Assembly: GCA_037389465.1 (NCBI GenBank)
Contig: JAZARR010000197.1
Coordinates: forward strand, 1,742,001 to 1,806,000
DNA from: Baylisascaris procyonis
Lineage: Eukaryota > Nematoda > Chromadorea > Rhabditida > Ascarididae
Length of the DNA: 64,000 nucleotides
Direction of reading: 5' to 3'
In this document: piece by piece, positions 30,886 through 43,637 of the stretch
How positions within the stretch are numbered: the stretch's first letter is position 1
Layout: every line of letters starts with the position of its first letter
Position numbers and translations under genes: made by a program
The notes under the pieces: model-generated
Told to the model about the DNA's origin: nothing
Databases searched by the model: none
Seen by the model: the letters and a program-made list of their open reading frames with translations, nothing else

Positions 30886-32349
30886 TTAAAAATATTTACA
30901 AAAGTTCTATGTGATTTCAGTGCAAAAAAATTGTTTTTTTATTTCATTTTAAAAAATTACCTTTACAAATAGTTCCTTATTGGATAGCTTATTACTACAA
31001 TTTAAAATTTTCATCGTCTTTTCTTTTTCTATAGAGCGATATCGAAAGTGGGAAATTTTATTTCTACGAATTAACTCACACCTATCCACGTTTACTTTCA
31101 TATTACTTTTTATTTATTCATAAATTTTTTAAATTTTATGCTTCCAACTATATAATGCTGCTCTAAATAAAGCAAGCGATTACATACTTATTGGTGCTTT
31201 ATTTAATCGTTTTTATTTCTCCTTATAAACTTAAATTTGTTTCCCCTTGTTTCCCCTTAAATGGGCAGTCAATTCTGCCTAGTAGACTCATTGAAATGTC
31301 TCTTCTTTCGTTTTAGGAACCAAGTTTTCACCGTAAAAAATTAACCGGATGTATTCAAAAATAATCTTCTAGTAATTTACATATAAGATATTTAAATACA
31401 TTTATATGCATTCTTAAGCTTTGAAATGATAGATTTAGCTAAGAAATCGAGACAAGCGTGATGTTCATAAATTTTTACAGATGTGAATGCAATTTCACGA
31501 ATATAAACTCAGCCTTTTATTTATATCCTTTTAGCAAATGTATATTTCGTGCGTCACATTAGCTAAGTGCTAAAACGAAAGGAAAGCAATTATTTAGCTC
31601 AATGATAGGTTGGAAATAATCTCATATATTAAATCGATGAATTATAAATTATATTCTATTGATTGATTATAAATTGATTAAAATTGATGGATCATATTCT
31701 CTAATTTTCGAGTAATGTTGTTGACATAAGATTTGAATATCTATGTTGAATATAATTAAAATAATTAAAGAAAAAGTTGTTGATGCAATGAAAACAGCAA
31801 TAAAGCAATTGTTGAGTTTGTTTTGTTAGGAAAGCTTCCTATATATTTCAGCAATTGATTCATCGTTTGAAGATTTTAATTGAAAAGTAAAATTTTTTTT
31901 GACACTAATTGGAAGTTTTTTAACAGGTACATTCACAGGTAACTACATTGTTGCCAACAGCAAATTGAGGAATGTGAGATTTATAGATGGAAAGTTGAAG
32001 TGGCTAATAAATAAATTTATTGTTGAATAAATTAAATTTTTGCTCAGAAAAATTAAATATTTGCAAATTATTTTGATTTTTTGTAAAAACGAATTATTTC
32101 TCTGATTCGAAAAATTTTTTTACCGTTTTAAAAAATTTCAATTTGAATTTTGAAATTACTTAGAATTTTTTTTTCGCTAAGAAAATTTTATATCAAATAA
32201 AATATCATTCGTTTTCATAAATTATATTTTTTTTATCTGAAAAAAATATCGTTTGTTTTGGGAAAAAAAAAATTCATTTAGCAAATCAATTATTAAAAAA
32301 AATTTTCTTTTTTATAAATTAAATATTTGCATATTACGATGTATATATG

Positions 32350-32360
32350 TATTTATTTAC

Positions 32361-32423
<63 letters not shown>

Positions 32424-32424
32424 T
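32350..32424. repeat. (TTTA)n microsatellite
   Basis: About 18 tandem TTTA units. Confidence 0.95.
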
Positions 32425-34139
32425 ATTTATATATATATATTTATGTTCTCAATTGCAACGGAAATGAAAAACTATAGAAAATAGCGCTGTTATACATTCA
32501 TATTAAAATGGGTTGATGTGCAAGTGGGTGAATTGGCGAAAGGAACATGCATTGGTCATGCGGGGTTTGTGCGATCATGGGTTATTGCTTGTTCTCAGCT
32601 GTTTTGGTGTTACATGTTGGAATATTCCAGGGAGTTGCAGGTTGCTAGTGGCAGGCGGGTAGGAAGTATGTAAAGAAGATATCTGTTGTATTATATTGGG
32701 ATTAACAAAATGAATTGTTTTTTTAATGTGCAATAATTGCTAGCAATGAGCGGAAACGCTGTCAAAAGCATTTTCGCTAGGTGCTTATTAACAGGTAACT
32801 GTGCTATTCGATTAGCCTAAGCATTTTCCACGTCATTTTTAGTACCATTTTAATTATTTTATTTATTATTTATAAAGTGATTTACTTATTTATTCAAACA
32901 TTTTTCGAATTTAACTGTTCTTGAGTTTATTTCGCGTCTTACTTGCTTTACTTTCTTTTACTTTGTATTTTTCTATCTCCCCTCTCCCAAAACCCTAATT
33001 AATCCTCCTCTTCATTTTCGTCGTTTTTTAGCCCATATATTGTTACTTAATAATGCCGCATAACGGCGAAATATTTGTGACAATGTTTTTCGTTGTGACC
33101 GTTTCTTGTGCATAAAAGAGTCTATCACCTTATTATTTAAATACAAATAATTTCAATTCATTTAATTTTAGGATAGTACCACCGTCCTGATTAGTTAAAG
33201 TATATCTTTGCTCACGGGTGCAGCTCATTTCAAGTGTCACTTCTGTTGGTTAGCTTGAACAGCGTCTTATAACCCAATTTATTTGTCTATATTAAGATTG
33301 CCCACCTATATGTCCATAGTAATTCATACATCTTTAACCGTTCGCTATTACTTTGCCCATGCTCAGTTTTTTATGCAGATTTACTTCCGGTCACATTTCC
33401 AGGACTTTGGTCACAATTGAACGGAACGAAAGGAATATCCATTTTTGTAGAGAAGAAGATAGCATAGGATCACCGCGATGCAGATTGAAATAAATTGAAT
33501 TTAAATGTTATTCATAGTTGTTTTCCGTTTATGATATAGTAAGAGGTAACTGTACTGCAATATGGTTGATGATATTCCTAAACCGAATTGCTGTTATTTT
33601 TTTACCTCTGCCAGATTATCTCATCGAATCATAAAACCACTGAATGAGTTCGCTGAAAACTATTAACTTGGCTTTAAGATATAGAGAGTGAAAGTTTTAC
33701 ACGCAATGTGTTTTATCTTCGAAATGGGTGGGAATTTTTATCCGGACATTTGCGCCAAAAAGCGCTTCTGTCTCGATTGATCATTTTGTTGGCTTTTTTT
33801 AACGCACGATAGTGAACCTGTTTTGGTGAAGCACCAGCTTCACTCATTGCTTTACTTCATATAGAAGGCGAACACCAGTACCTGTTTTTCTTTTCTAAAT
33901 ACACCTGTGTGAAAGCATTATTGTGCGCTCCTGCCACAAGACATTTGTGATAGTGTTGGATGTTCGGCTCATTGATGTGAAAACCTGTTTGCACATCGTT
34001 TGCTTCACCCACATATGTATCTCACAACCAGTGTAGGTGTGGAATGTAAGGTGCTATGGTTGTGATATACGGCAAGTTCTTGAATTGTTCTTGGTACTTA
34101 ACATTTCATATCGCCATAGAGGGATGGTTGTATTCGAAC

Positions 34140-35390
34140 GGGAGGAGGGCGTGAGGTGGTGGTGGCTGGAGGGGATGATAGGCATGAGGTGATGGTGGCT
34201 GGGGGGTGGTGAGCATGAGGTGATGGTGGCTGGAGGGGATGGTGGGCATGAGGTGATCGTGGCTGGAGGGGATGGTGGGCATGAGCTGATCGTGGCTGGA
34301 GGGGATGGTGGGCATGAGCTGATCGTGGCTGGAGGAGATGGTAGGCATGAGGTGATTGTGGATGGAGGGGATGGTGAGCATGAGGTGGTGGTGGCTGGAG
34401 GGGATGGTGGGCATGAGGTGATGGTGGCTGGGGGGTGGTGAGCATGAGGTGATGGTGGCTGGAGGGGATGGTGGGCATGAGGTGATCGTGGCTGGAGGGG
34501 ATGGTGGGCATGAGCTGATCGTGGCTGGAGGAGATGGTAGGCATGAGGTGATTGTGGATGGAGGGGATGGTGAGCATGAGGTGGTGGTGGCTGGAGGGGA
34601 TGGTGGGCATGAGGTGATGGTGGCTGGGGGGTGGTGAGCATGAGGTGATGGTGGCTGGAGGGGATGGTGGGCATGAGGTGATCGTGGCTGGAGGGGATGG
34701 TGGGCATGAGCTGATCGTGGCTGGAGGAGATGGTAGGCATGAGGTGATTGTGGATGGAGGGGATGGTGAGCATGAGGTGGTGGTGGCTGGAGGGGATGGT
34801 GGGCATGAGGTGATGGTGGCTGGGGGGTGGTGAGCATGAGGTGATGGTGGCTGGAGGGGATGGTGGGCATGAGGTGATCGTGGCTGGAGGGGATGGTGGG
34901 CATGAGCTGATCGTGGCTGGAGGGGATGGTGGGCATGAGCTGATCGTGGCTGGAGGAGATGGTAGGCATGAGGTGATTGTGGATGGAGGGGATGGTGAGC
35001 ATGAGGTGGTGGTGGCTGGAGGGGATGGTGGCTGGGGGGTGGTGAGCATGAGGTGATGGTGGCTGGAGGGGATGGTGGGCATGAGGTGATCGTGGCTGGA
35101 GGGGATGGTGGGCATGAGCTGATCGTGGCTGGAGGAGATGGTAGGCATGAGGTGATTGTGGATGGAGGGGATGGTGAGCATGAGGTGGTGGTGGCTGGAG
35201 GGGATGGTGGGCATGAGGTGATCGTGGCTGGAGGGGATGGTGGGCATGAGGTGATCGTGGCTGGAGAAGATGGTGGGCATGAAGTGATGGTGGCTGGCTG
35301 AGGGGGGGGTGACGGGCATGAGGTGATGGTGGCTGGAGGGGAGTGGTAGGTATGAGGTGGTGGTGGCTATGTGTACTTATCTGTCCAGAA
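34140..35390. repeat. G-rich higher-order minisatellite, 33-bp unit
   Basis: The basic unit is 33 bp (GTGATCGTGGCTGGAGGGGA then TGGTGGGCATGAG), with a regular 31-bp variant containing GGCTGGGGGGTGGTGAGC. The 31-bp variant recurs at intervals of 229, 196, 196 and 212 bp, which defines a higher-order repeat of five to seven subunits. Subtypes within it (GTGATGG, GTGATCG, CTGATCG, GTGATTG, GTGGTGG) recur in fixed order. The 421-codon minus-strand frame (34054-35319) and several plus-strand frames are open only because the 33-bp unit has no stop codons in these phases. I do not call a protein here. The array ends about 210 bp upstream of the TMBIM4 start. Confidence 0.95.
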
Positions 35391-35597
35391 GGAGGACTGA
35401 GTTCAAAGAACAGTTGAGCTTAAGGGGATTATATGCAAATTAAGGGCATTGTAGTTCCTCAAATGTAGATTTAATCGTTTTTCCCTATAGCTTTGCCTTG
35501 CATATTCCTTATCTCTTTATTCATTCATATATTCTTCGTGATTCATTGTCCTCGATTGGTTGCTTTTTCACTGAGTAAAAATTGTTTATGGTAGACG
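35391..35597 (+). other. 5' region of TMBIM4
   Basis: About 200 bp between the minisatellite and the TMBIM4 ATG. It contains an out-of-frame ATG at 35588 that opens a 12-codon frame (stop ending at 35626) overlapping the TMBIM4 start. An AG at the end of TTTTTCACTGAG, about 20 bp upstream of the start, could be an acceptor for a 5' UTR intron or trans-splicing. No TATA box is clear. Confidence 0.4.
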
Positions 35598-38500
35598 ATG
35601 GCGACGATTCCGTTGATGATCGATGAGGATGTCGAATTAGGGCAACTACCCACTTATAAAAAAGCGGTCGATGGTCGTCAAGGTAAATCTGTACCTCTTC
35701 GCAGTATCCGACATGCATTCTTTCGAAAGGAATTTAGCAAAGAGGCTGCTGCGATGAGTGCCGTTGCTTACGCCAATATATCCATCCGACTTGGTAAGTG
35801 TTCGAGATTTATTAACGAAAGTGCCTAGGTTCGCACGACATTTGCGCCGCTTACAAATACCACTAAAAAAGCTGGGTGCTTGAAAAAATAATTTGATAAT
35901 ATTAAAGTAGCAGTCTTTGAACGATTAAGGATAGTGCCATAATAGGTTGAGACTAATTGTGAACCCAAGTTAGGGTACGCCAGATCGGATGCAACACATC
36001 AGAGGCGCATATGTCAGATGCTAAATTTTCGTGATATCGTGTCCGTGATGCTGAATAAATAGTAGATTTGAATGTTAGGATTCAGGGGCAACCTGTAGTT
36101 GATAAGGAATGCCTGGCCAATGTTATTGCTAATGCATGTAGCCAACTATTTTAAATTTCTTACTGTGAAATACTAAAGCACCTACCTCTCTGAAAGTTTT
36201 TCCTCTCCCCACTCTTCCCCTCCCCCTCTTGCACCTCGAATAAGCCGTCTTCTAAAGTCCTGCGAGGAAAAACACCCCACCTTTTCTCAATGAGCCTTTA
36301 CATTTCTGTCATAAAACTTCCACTTATGAAGTACTATAATTATTTTTACAATATACTAAAATCTTCCTTTTATAAACAAAGAATAGCTTCCTTTTCTTCT
36401 CAAGGAAACCTTTCTGAATAAACAGATATTACTGCGATAGCAGCTGATAGAGTAATGCTGTTATGGCTACATCACATGCGGGAGTCGGCCGACATGAGTG
36501 TACTGGGAATTTCTGTTACAACGAGTTAAATATTTACCATTTTTTGAGTAATAGAATAAATGCTTATCGCATTGTTATTTAAATGCTTTTATTTTTGGGA
36601 AAGCCATTACCTATCTGTTCATTAAGCGTTGCATTTCCCCGTTTGTTTTTTGTCGATTCGGCGGTGAGTTAATGCTGAAACCTGTTTTGTCTGAAACAAT
36701 ACGTACGCAGATAAGCCCATTCGACCTCTCTGTCTCACGAACGGTTCCTTTCTGTCTTGGCTTGGCACTGATATCACGACTCAGTTGGGAAAATTTTGAC
36801 TGTAAGGAATGAGGAAAACAGAGAAAGAAACGGAAGGAAGAACAAAGAGGGAAGGGAACTTCTTTCCCCGAAAGGCTTTTTTTCCACCTCTGGTCTCGTT
36901 CGTCAAACAAACTAGTAAATAGGTGGGGATATTAGGATGGATTGACTCATCTGTGGATACATGTGGTGTTTCTTGAATAATCCACGGGTACTTATACCAT
37001 AGTGTTTCTTTTCAACAAATAAGTGTTTTCGAATAGTCAGTTCTGCATATAAATATATACCCGAGCTTATTCGTTTTCATCAAGAACTTTTTCATCAGTC
37101 CAGCGCTTGGTTTCACTAAATATTAAAGCGAAAGTCGAATGCATTTATTCTATATTTTTATTCAGAAGTTTTCTTATGTCTTCAGAAATGGAATGGATTT
37201 ATTCATTATTTGATAGTTGGCCTCGTTTTCGAATTCCCCGCCATTATTTTGGATTTAAAAATATTAGTAAAGTTAGAGAAAATTAGAAAAAAGAGAGGCA
37301 AAATTTTCGAAAGAAATCTTAGATCTAAGAGAGAGAGAGAGATATGTGGTATATATGCTAAATTCGTATCAAATGCGTAAATAAAAGGACTGCGCATTTT
37401 TTAGTAATCATTGTCTTTCCCCTCCCTCCCCTCTCCTCCCTCCGTCCTGCCATTCCAGTCGTTTTCCAACTCCTATCATCCCATCGTTGGTTGCCTTATA
37501 TATCGCCATTCAGCCCAGTTAGCATCTTATAATGGAGATTAATAATTTTTATTCTAATTTAAAATTAATTTCAGGATTCCTTCGCAAGGTGTTAGGTATT
37601 CTTTCGGTTCAACTTCTTCTAACAACATTTTGTTGTGTTGCATTCTATCTGATACCAAATTTTCGCTATTTCGTTCAGCTAGTGTAAGTGATATTTTTGT
37701 CCTTTTTTTATGTGCAATCTAACAAAAATCGTATTTTTCACTTTCCTTTGTTATAACGAGACAATTTTCGTTCTTTTTATTGACTCTCGAAGAGGAAAGA
37801 AGGAATGAAAGATGTGACGATGTATCGAGACATTTATACTCGTTCTTAATGAGTGAAATAGTTTTCGTATCTGAAAAATATAAATATGCAAATTGCCAAA
37901 AATATTATGCAAATTATTTTCGTTTATGATTGAGAAGATTGTTTGATTGAATTACAAACAGAAAACATCATCTGAGATACTTTCACATTGTTGTACTTGA
38001 TTTTGTTGTTGTTGTTGTTGTTTTTTGCTATCGATATCATCGTTATTTGATAGAAGGTAATCATCAACGATTGTTGCGAATTGTTCGGCAGTAAGATGTC
38101 CATTCGATGAAATATCCAACTCATTAAATACAAGTTCGGCTAATTCTTCATCGAATCCACCGACCTCTTTCGCTACATACTGAAATTTTGAATTATTTAA
38201 TTTATGATATTTTTATGGAGATTTTAATATTTTTATCACTTATTTTTATATTTTTATCACTTCTTATCTCCCTTATATCACTAGCACCCCACCTTTCCTT
38301 CCACCTCACCCCTCCATGAATTCTCTCTTCCGATTTGCGCCTTTTATATGATTTATGCTCATCTAGATCAATCTGGCCTCTCTTTCCGGTGCTAGATCAA
38401 TCCGATGCTATATCGGATGTTGAATCCGAGAGTGAGTTATCACTCTTATCAGCGTTATCTCTATAAGCGCTTTTCCTCGGGAAATCATTTCTTACTCCTT

Positions 38501-41500
38501 TCTAAGTTTCAGTCACCTGTCCGAAAATAAAGCGATCGTATTCGCTTCTTTCTGTTTTTTTATTTTTTACGTCAAGGTTTTCATACGTTCGAGTTAGACG
38601 AAAGGATTATAAATTAACTAATAATTAAAGAATATTTAAAAAAAAAACCTTAAATTCGCTCTCAGTAATCACTCCATTACCATCTTGATCGAATATTTCG
38701 AAACATTGTCTAATAATTTCTTCATTAGTCGTTTTTACAAGACTTTGTGATTTCTTCATACACGCACAGAATTCGGCAAAATCGATTTCACCATTACCAT
38801 CTTCATCGATCTGTAATTCATCTTGCATTTTCGGATTTTTAGATGAAGTATTAAATTTAAAAAAAAAATGTTCCTCCACTCCTAGAGTCACAGATTCCAC
38901 CCCTCAACCTCCCCCCCTCCTTCTCTTTAAAAAAAAGTACCCAGGAAATTTTTGCCTGCGAAGATTTGTTTAATTGGGAAACGGTACCGGGAGAGGCATA
39001 GATGCGAACCGTTTTGTAGAGGATATGAGAGCAGGTATAAAATATTTGAGGTGAATGATGCTCTAAGTACCAAATAAATTCCACTGGTTCACATTACATT
39101 ATCATAAACGTTCCGGAATAAAACTCTAACTGGGAACCATATTCATAAAAAATGGTATTTTCGCTTTTGTTAGTAATGTGCTCCTTTATGTATCTGGAGA
39201 CCTCACTCTCTTCCTGCTTCTACCTCTTCCGGAAAATATTCCGGAGGAGCTACATTTGTGGTTTATCCTGATGTCCTGCTAATCCTTTTATCAGTACCGA
39301 AAAACCTCATCCACAACTTCATGTTAGCCGGTTTCAACTGCATTAATGCTTTATGCATTATTCGTTGCCTTTTTTTCTGTCCTTGATTGTTTTATCGAGA
39401 ACTAACATGATTTTTCACTGAATAGTTAGAGGAACTCACCCGTTGCTTCCGGGGTTGAAGGCACTAGGTTGGAAGGCTTCATTCATATATAAAATTATTT
39501 ATTGAACTGAACAATAGAGTTCATTACTGTGTTTGATTGGGACTAAGTGAATATTCGAGTTTAACATATTTGTATAGTGCAGGTTGGTGCGAAAATGGGT
39601 AGTGGGAAACTTCTGCAATAGGTGGGAAGGGAGGAGGGCTAGAAGGTTGGGCAAATCTGGAAGAAATTGATTGCGATAGGTAAGTCAGCAAGTGGTATGG
39701 TAATATATATGAGTTACTTACCTCACGTATAAGGTTGTCTATTTCCTGGTCGTTTGTGTGTAGGCCGATGCTCATCATTGCTTGTTTTAATTCATTATTT
39801 CCAATTGCACCTGAGCCATCCGTATCGAACATTGAAAATAATTGCTTATATTCTTCCATTTCGGCCTTTGTATATTCTGCTCCATACATCAACACGACTA
39901 TAATTATTAAAATATTTATTCATCGCCTAATGATTAGCGTTAATAACGATTGATTTATGCTCTAATCTGCTGATTATCACCATTGTGATTATGAATATAA
40001 TCGATTTAAACAATTGCTTTAAATTTTTTTTTTACATTTGAGAATGTTTTAAGTGATTAGAGAAATATTACATAAATTAGTTAATTCGATTGATTTCAGC
40101 TTAATGTGGATTTCTTTAAGTTGTTAATGAGACGGAAACTTAAAGTAGAGATTAAATTTTAGAAATGCTTATCAAGTTTTTTTTATTTTTAATGTTTTTT
40201 TTTCTCGTTTTCTGCGAGGGAAATTTTTCTTCATAAATCTTTCGACTTACTTCTAAAATGGGATAAAATGCTAAAGTTTAGCTAAAATGAAATTTAAGAA
40301 TAGAAGCATAAGGAGTTTATAAATTATTCAAAAGAAAATTGCTAGATATTTAATGATCGATTGTTATAGATGGGTGTATGAAATAAGAAATAAACAGCGA
40401 ACCACTATCGTTGGTACTAGCTCCACTGATACCCGATGTGGATCTCTTCAATTTGTCACGTTGCATACCGATCCAAGATTGTTTTCGACCACGTTCACTT
40501 TCCTTAATTATATTCGTTGAGATCCAAATTAATGTTTTTCGTTTTAATTATTTATAAAGGAAGAGCAATATTACTGCTTACTAATAGCTTTGTGTCGGTG
40601 TATACGTGTATGTATATGTATGTTGATGTATGCGATTTATTTGGTCAATTGGGACCATATTTTTATATTAAGTTTTAGAAAATATAGCAGTTTATAGCTT
40701 ATAGGATTAAAATTTATTTAATTTATTTGTTTATTTCGGCTAAAAATTAGTGGAATAAATTAGTGATATTTAAATATTTAAAGTTTATTTATAGAATAAA
40801 AAAAATGAAAGAAAATTTAAAAATTTAAATGAATTACCTTTATTGGGGGAATATTTTTGTTGGTGAAACTTTGCATGCTCCTTGTAAGAGATTTTTCATT
40901 GAGTGTGGCAACACGTCCATTATGCATTCGTTGAGTTACTATAAAATCTTTTTTGAATAATTTATTATTTATTTTATATTTAGATGAAGTAGCAGTAATA
41001 GAATAATTCTGCATAATTTTTAGTGATAGATTTTTTAGTAAAACTGCAAAATTTTTTTGAATAATTTATATTAGAAGTACGAAGTAGTAGTAGAATGTCT
41101 TTGTTTTGTTTTTCTTTTTTCTATCTCATTTTCGAGAACTGTAAAAATTTTTGAAATTTTTTCTTATTTTCCTACTAGTTTTTAAATTATGATTTTCTTA
41201 AAAATTCAACAATTTCATTCATTTTACTAATTTTTTTTGGGGGGGAGGGGGAATTCGTTTTTATTTTTGGTAAATTTTTCTCTTCATATGAAAGGATTTT
41301 CTCGTTTTTTTCCCTTAGATTATTCCATTGAGGAGTTATAATCCTTTACGTACAAATTGATTTGCATTACTGATAGATTATCTATATCAGATGTTTTGTT
41401 AAGCTCCATTTAATTTCTTCGGTAGCCGCATTGACTCCAACTATTCGTTGATTCCAACAAATCTTTTATTCTCTGTTTCTCCTCTGTATTCACTATCTTT

Positions 41501-43637
41501 TTAATATTTCTTTTACTCTTACCCGTACTAGCTGGTTGAATAGGTAACCAATCAATGAATTATTCATTAAAGCTTGATAACTTACTTGATGGGCGCTTAG
41601 CACTCTTGACATCGCGTTCGTTAACCATCTAATGGAGGTGTTCAAGCGTACACTATGAAAGATATGTCTCATCTGTGCTGTGCTGAATCCATTAGGCAAA
41701 GCTTCCGATGTTGCACACCTATTTCCGGTATGTGCAAACATGTGACATAGCTTAAGTGTGTGATTTGCACTTATTGTTTACTTCAAATCCGATTCAATTA
41801 CTTTGGTAATGTTAGTAATGTGATGGTAATCTATAGGTAATATTACCAGGAGGTAGGGGGTGGGGGTGGTAAAGGAATTAACAAATGCTTTAAGAAATAA
41901 AGTATCAATTAAATGATGCTTATTGCAGGCCATGGCTTGTAGTGTTGTTGTTAATCAGCTCGATGATATTGTTGGTTGCGCTATATGTGAACGCACATAT
42001 AGTGCCATTGAACTATATGCTATTGGTTTTATGGACAGGCTTTCAATCAGTGGCTGTTGGATTTGTAGGTAATGTGTTTTCAACTTTTTTTTAAATATCA
42101 ATTTTGTAATAATTATTTATTTATTTGTGGTGTATAAAATTTGAATTATCTCTGATAGCGAAGTTTATTGGATGGTAAAAGTGATGTATAGGAGTGAGAT
42201 TGCGTTTTTTATTTGATTTGGTAGCCTTAATCTAGGGTCGATGCAAAATTGAATAAAATATATACTTTTTATTATTCACTATTAGGATTTTTTTGGAATT
42301 ATTGAAATTATTGAGACTTAAATATCAGGCTATTAGTGGGAGGGTTTTTTTAGAATGAACACGATCTGAGATTGGAGGGGGAAGTCCTTCCCTCTCTCCT
42401 CTCCCCGCCTCACCTAGTCACCTCTTTCTAATATGAGTGCATTGTGCAGTTTGTTGTACAACAATCAGCGTGGATAGTTGTATATGCAAACAAGTTGTAT
42501 ACAAGTCTTAGTGCGAGAATCTGTGGCCGTTCTCTTATGAGGCTTAATAATATATTTAGTGTCATTCTATAATGCGGACGCGGTGATAGAAGCAGCGGGT
42601 CTTACGACAGTTGTCGTTTTCGGTCTCTTCGCCTATACGTTACAGTCGAAACGCGATTTCCAGAAGCATTGGGCGGCATTGTTCTGCTTTTCGATGATCT
42701 TCATTGCCGCATCGTTCTTGCAGGTAAATCATTTGCCGTTTATTTTCTTTCTTGTGGTGTATTTCAAAAAAAAAAGATTATGCGGGATATTGTGATGTAT
42801 TGTTTGTATAAATGCTACAGTTTATTGCTGTTGTGCATTGTATATATGTTAGCAGAAATGAATAAAGAATATAGAAGATGAATAAATAAATACTGGTTAA
42901 TGAAAGAAAAATGTTGAAGTGATCGCATAAGCGGGATCCTGATCAATATATGTCTTGGTACCTCAGGATTTATGGCACATCAGGCTCAACTTTTACTTGC
43001 TTGCTAACCGAAAATGATTTCACATCATTGATTTCGATAAGTTTTTGGTCGTTTATGAAGGGAGCAACAACTCGTTAAAGCTATGTGGAAAAAAAAAGGC
43101 GCCATTACGCTAGTATTCATTAAAGACTCGATAAGTTGGAAGGTTTGTGGGATTAGAATACTAATTTTTTTTAAATCTGGATTGGGAAAGTAAATTTTCT
43201 GGTTGACACAAACCAATTTATGGTTTCTTTCTTCTTTATTATGGAAATAAGAAAATTGCCGCAGGTTTTTTTTCAGCCTTTTTTTTTAGATTCCCAAAAT
43301 TTTTTCTGTTATTTTCTTGTTGTGCTGCTAGGATCGGTTATCCATCACATCTTCAAATTATTGTTCTACGAACGATAAAAATTTTTTGTCTGACTGAATT
43401 TTATGATTAATAATGGATATTGCTTTGTAGTTATTCGTACAATCGCCAGCATTCGATCTTGCAATGGCTATCGGTGGTGCAATACTATTTTCGATATATC
43501 TGATTTTTGATATGGATCGTATTATGCATCATAGCTCACCGGAAGATTATATCGATGCATGTGTCTCTATCTATCTTGACGTCATCAATCTATTCCTAAG
43601 AATTCTGCAGATTATCGGCGAGATGAATCGTCACTAA
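35598..43637 (+). CDS. TMBIM4: Transmembrane BAX inhibitor motif protein 4 (Lifeguard-4 / Golgi anti-apoptotic protein)
   Basis: Complete five-exon gene: 35598-35793, 37575-37683, 41929-42068, 42560-42723 and 43431-43637. It encodes 271 residues, and every junction is in phase. After a roughly 55-residue cytosolic N-terminus (longer than in vertebrate TMBIM4), the order and wording match the family: IRLGFLRKVLGILSVQLLLT (first membrane segment), LVVLLLISSMILLVALYVNA, PLNYMLLVLWTGFQS, VVVFGLFAYTLQSKRDF (near-identical to the TYTLQSKKDF signature), a hydrophobic segment ending AASFLQ, and the C-terminal SPEDYIDACVSIYLDVINLFLRILQIIG, the BI-1 family motif. The usual DT(H/Q) in segment 6 is DMD here. 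The family sits in Golgi/ER membranes, acts as a calcium leak channel, and restrains apoptosis. Intron 2 (4.2 kb) houses an antisense EF-hand gene. Confidence 0.97.
37776..37781 (-). promoter_or_regulatory. Candidate polyadenylation signal of the nested EF-hand gene
   Basis: TTTATT on the plus strand is AATAAA on the minus strand, about 170 nt beyond the EF-hand stop codon. Weak support because of AT-richness. It lies inside TMBIM4 intron 2, so transcript ends of the nested gene could fit wholly within the intron. Confidence 0.3.
37952..40938 (-). CDS. Calmodulin-like four-EF-hand protein, nested antisense in TMBIM4
   Basis: Minus-strand exons: 40938-40838, 40502-40403, 39897-39722, 38810-38649 and 38179-37952. 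They give 767 nt in continuous phase, ending TAA at 37952-37954. The first ATG in frame is at 40927-40925 (MHNGRVATLNEK), giving 251 residues; an earlier start exon is also possible, since exon 1 begins with an acceptor in phase 1. The N-terminal 60-70 residues are basic and Ser-rich (SERGRKQSWIGMQRDKLKRS) and unlike calmodulin. EF1 loop DTDGSGAIGNNE, EF2 DEDGNGEIDFAE and EF3 DQDGNGVITESE have canonical ligands at positions 1, 3, 5 and 12. EF4 is DISSNGHLTAEQ, with Gln in place of the final Glu, so it probably binds calcium poorly. The tail has six consecutive Gln and ends VFCL. It is likely a cytosolic calcium sensor. The donor at 40402 (GTTCGC) is the weakest junction. Confidence 0.85.

Larger units (their letters stand above)
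30798..34139. other. Spacer between AMACR copy B and the G-rich minisatellite
   Basis: AT-rich intergenic sequence. An AATAAA at 30880-30885, 83 nt after the copy B stop, is a plausible polyadenylation signal. A (TTTA)n microsatellite lies at 32350-32424. No supported gene. Confidence 0.6.

Noticed and set aside
34054..35319. 421-codon minus-strand open frame as a His/Pro/Ser-rich protein gene
   Set aside because: It coincides with a 33-bp minisatellite, changes peptide register at each superunit, and is mirrored by open frames on the other strand. There is no unique coding sequence beyond short edges.
41493..41741. First exon of the nested EF-hand gene (82-codon minus-strand frame)
   Set aside because: The frame has no similarity to EF-hand N-termini, and its junction to the exon at 40938 could not be shown. 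It was left out, although an upstream start exon remains possible.
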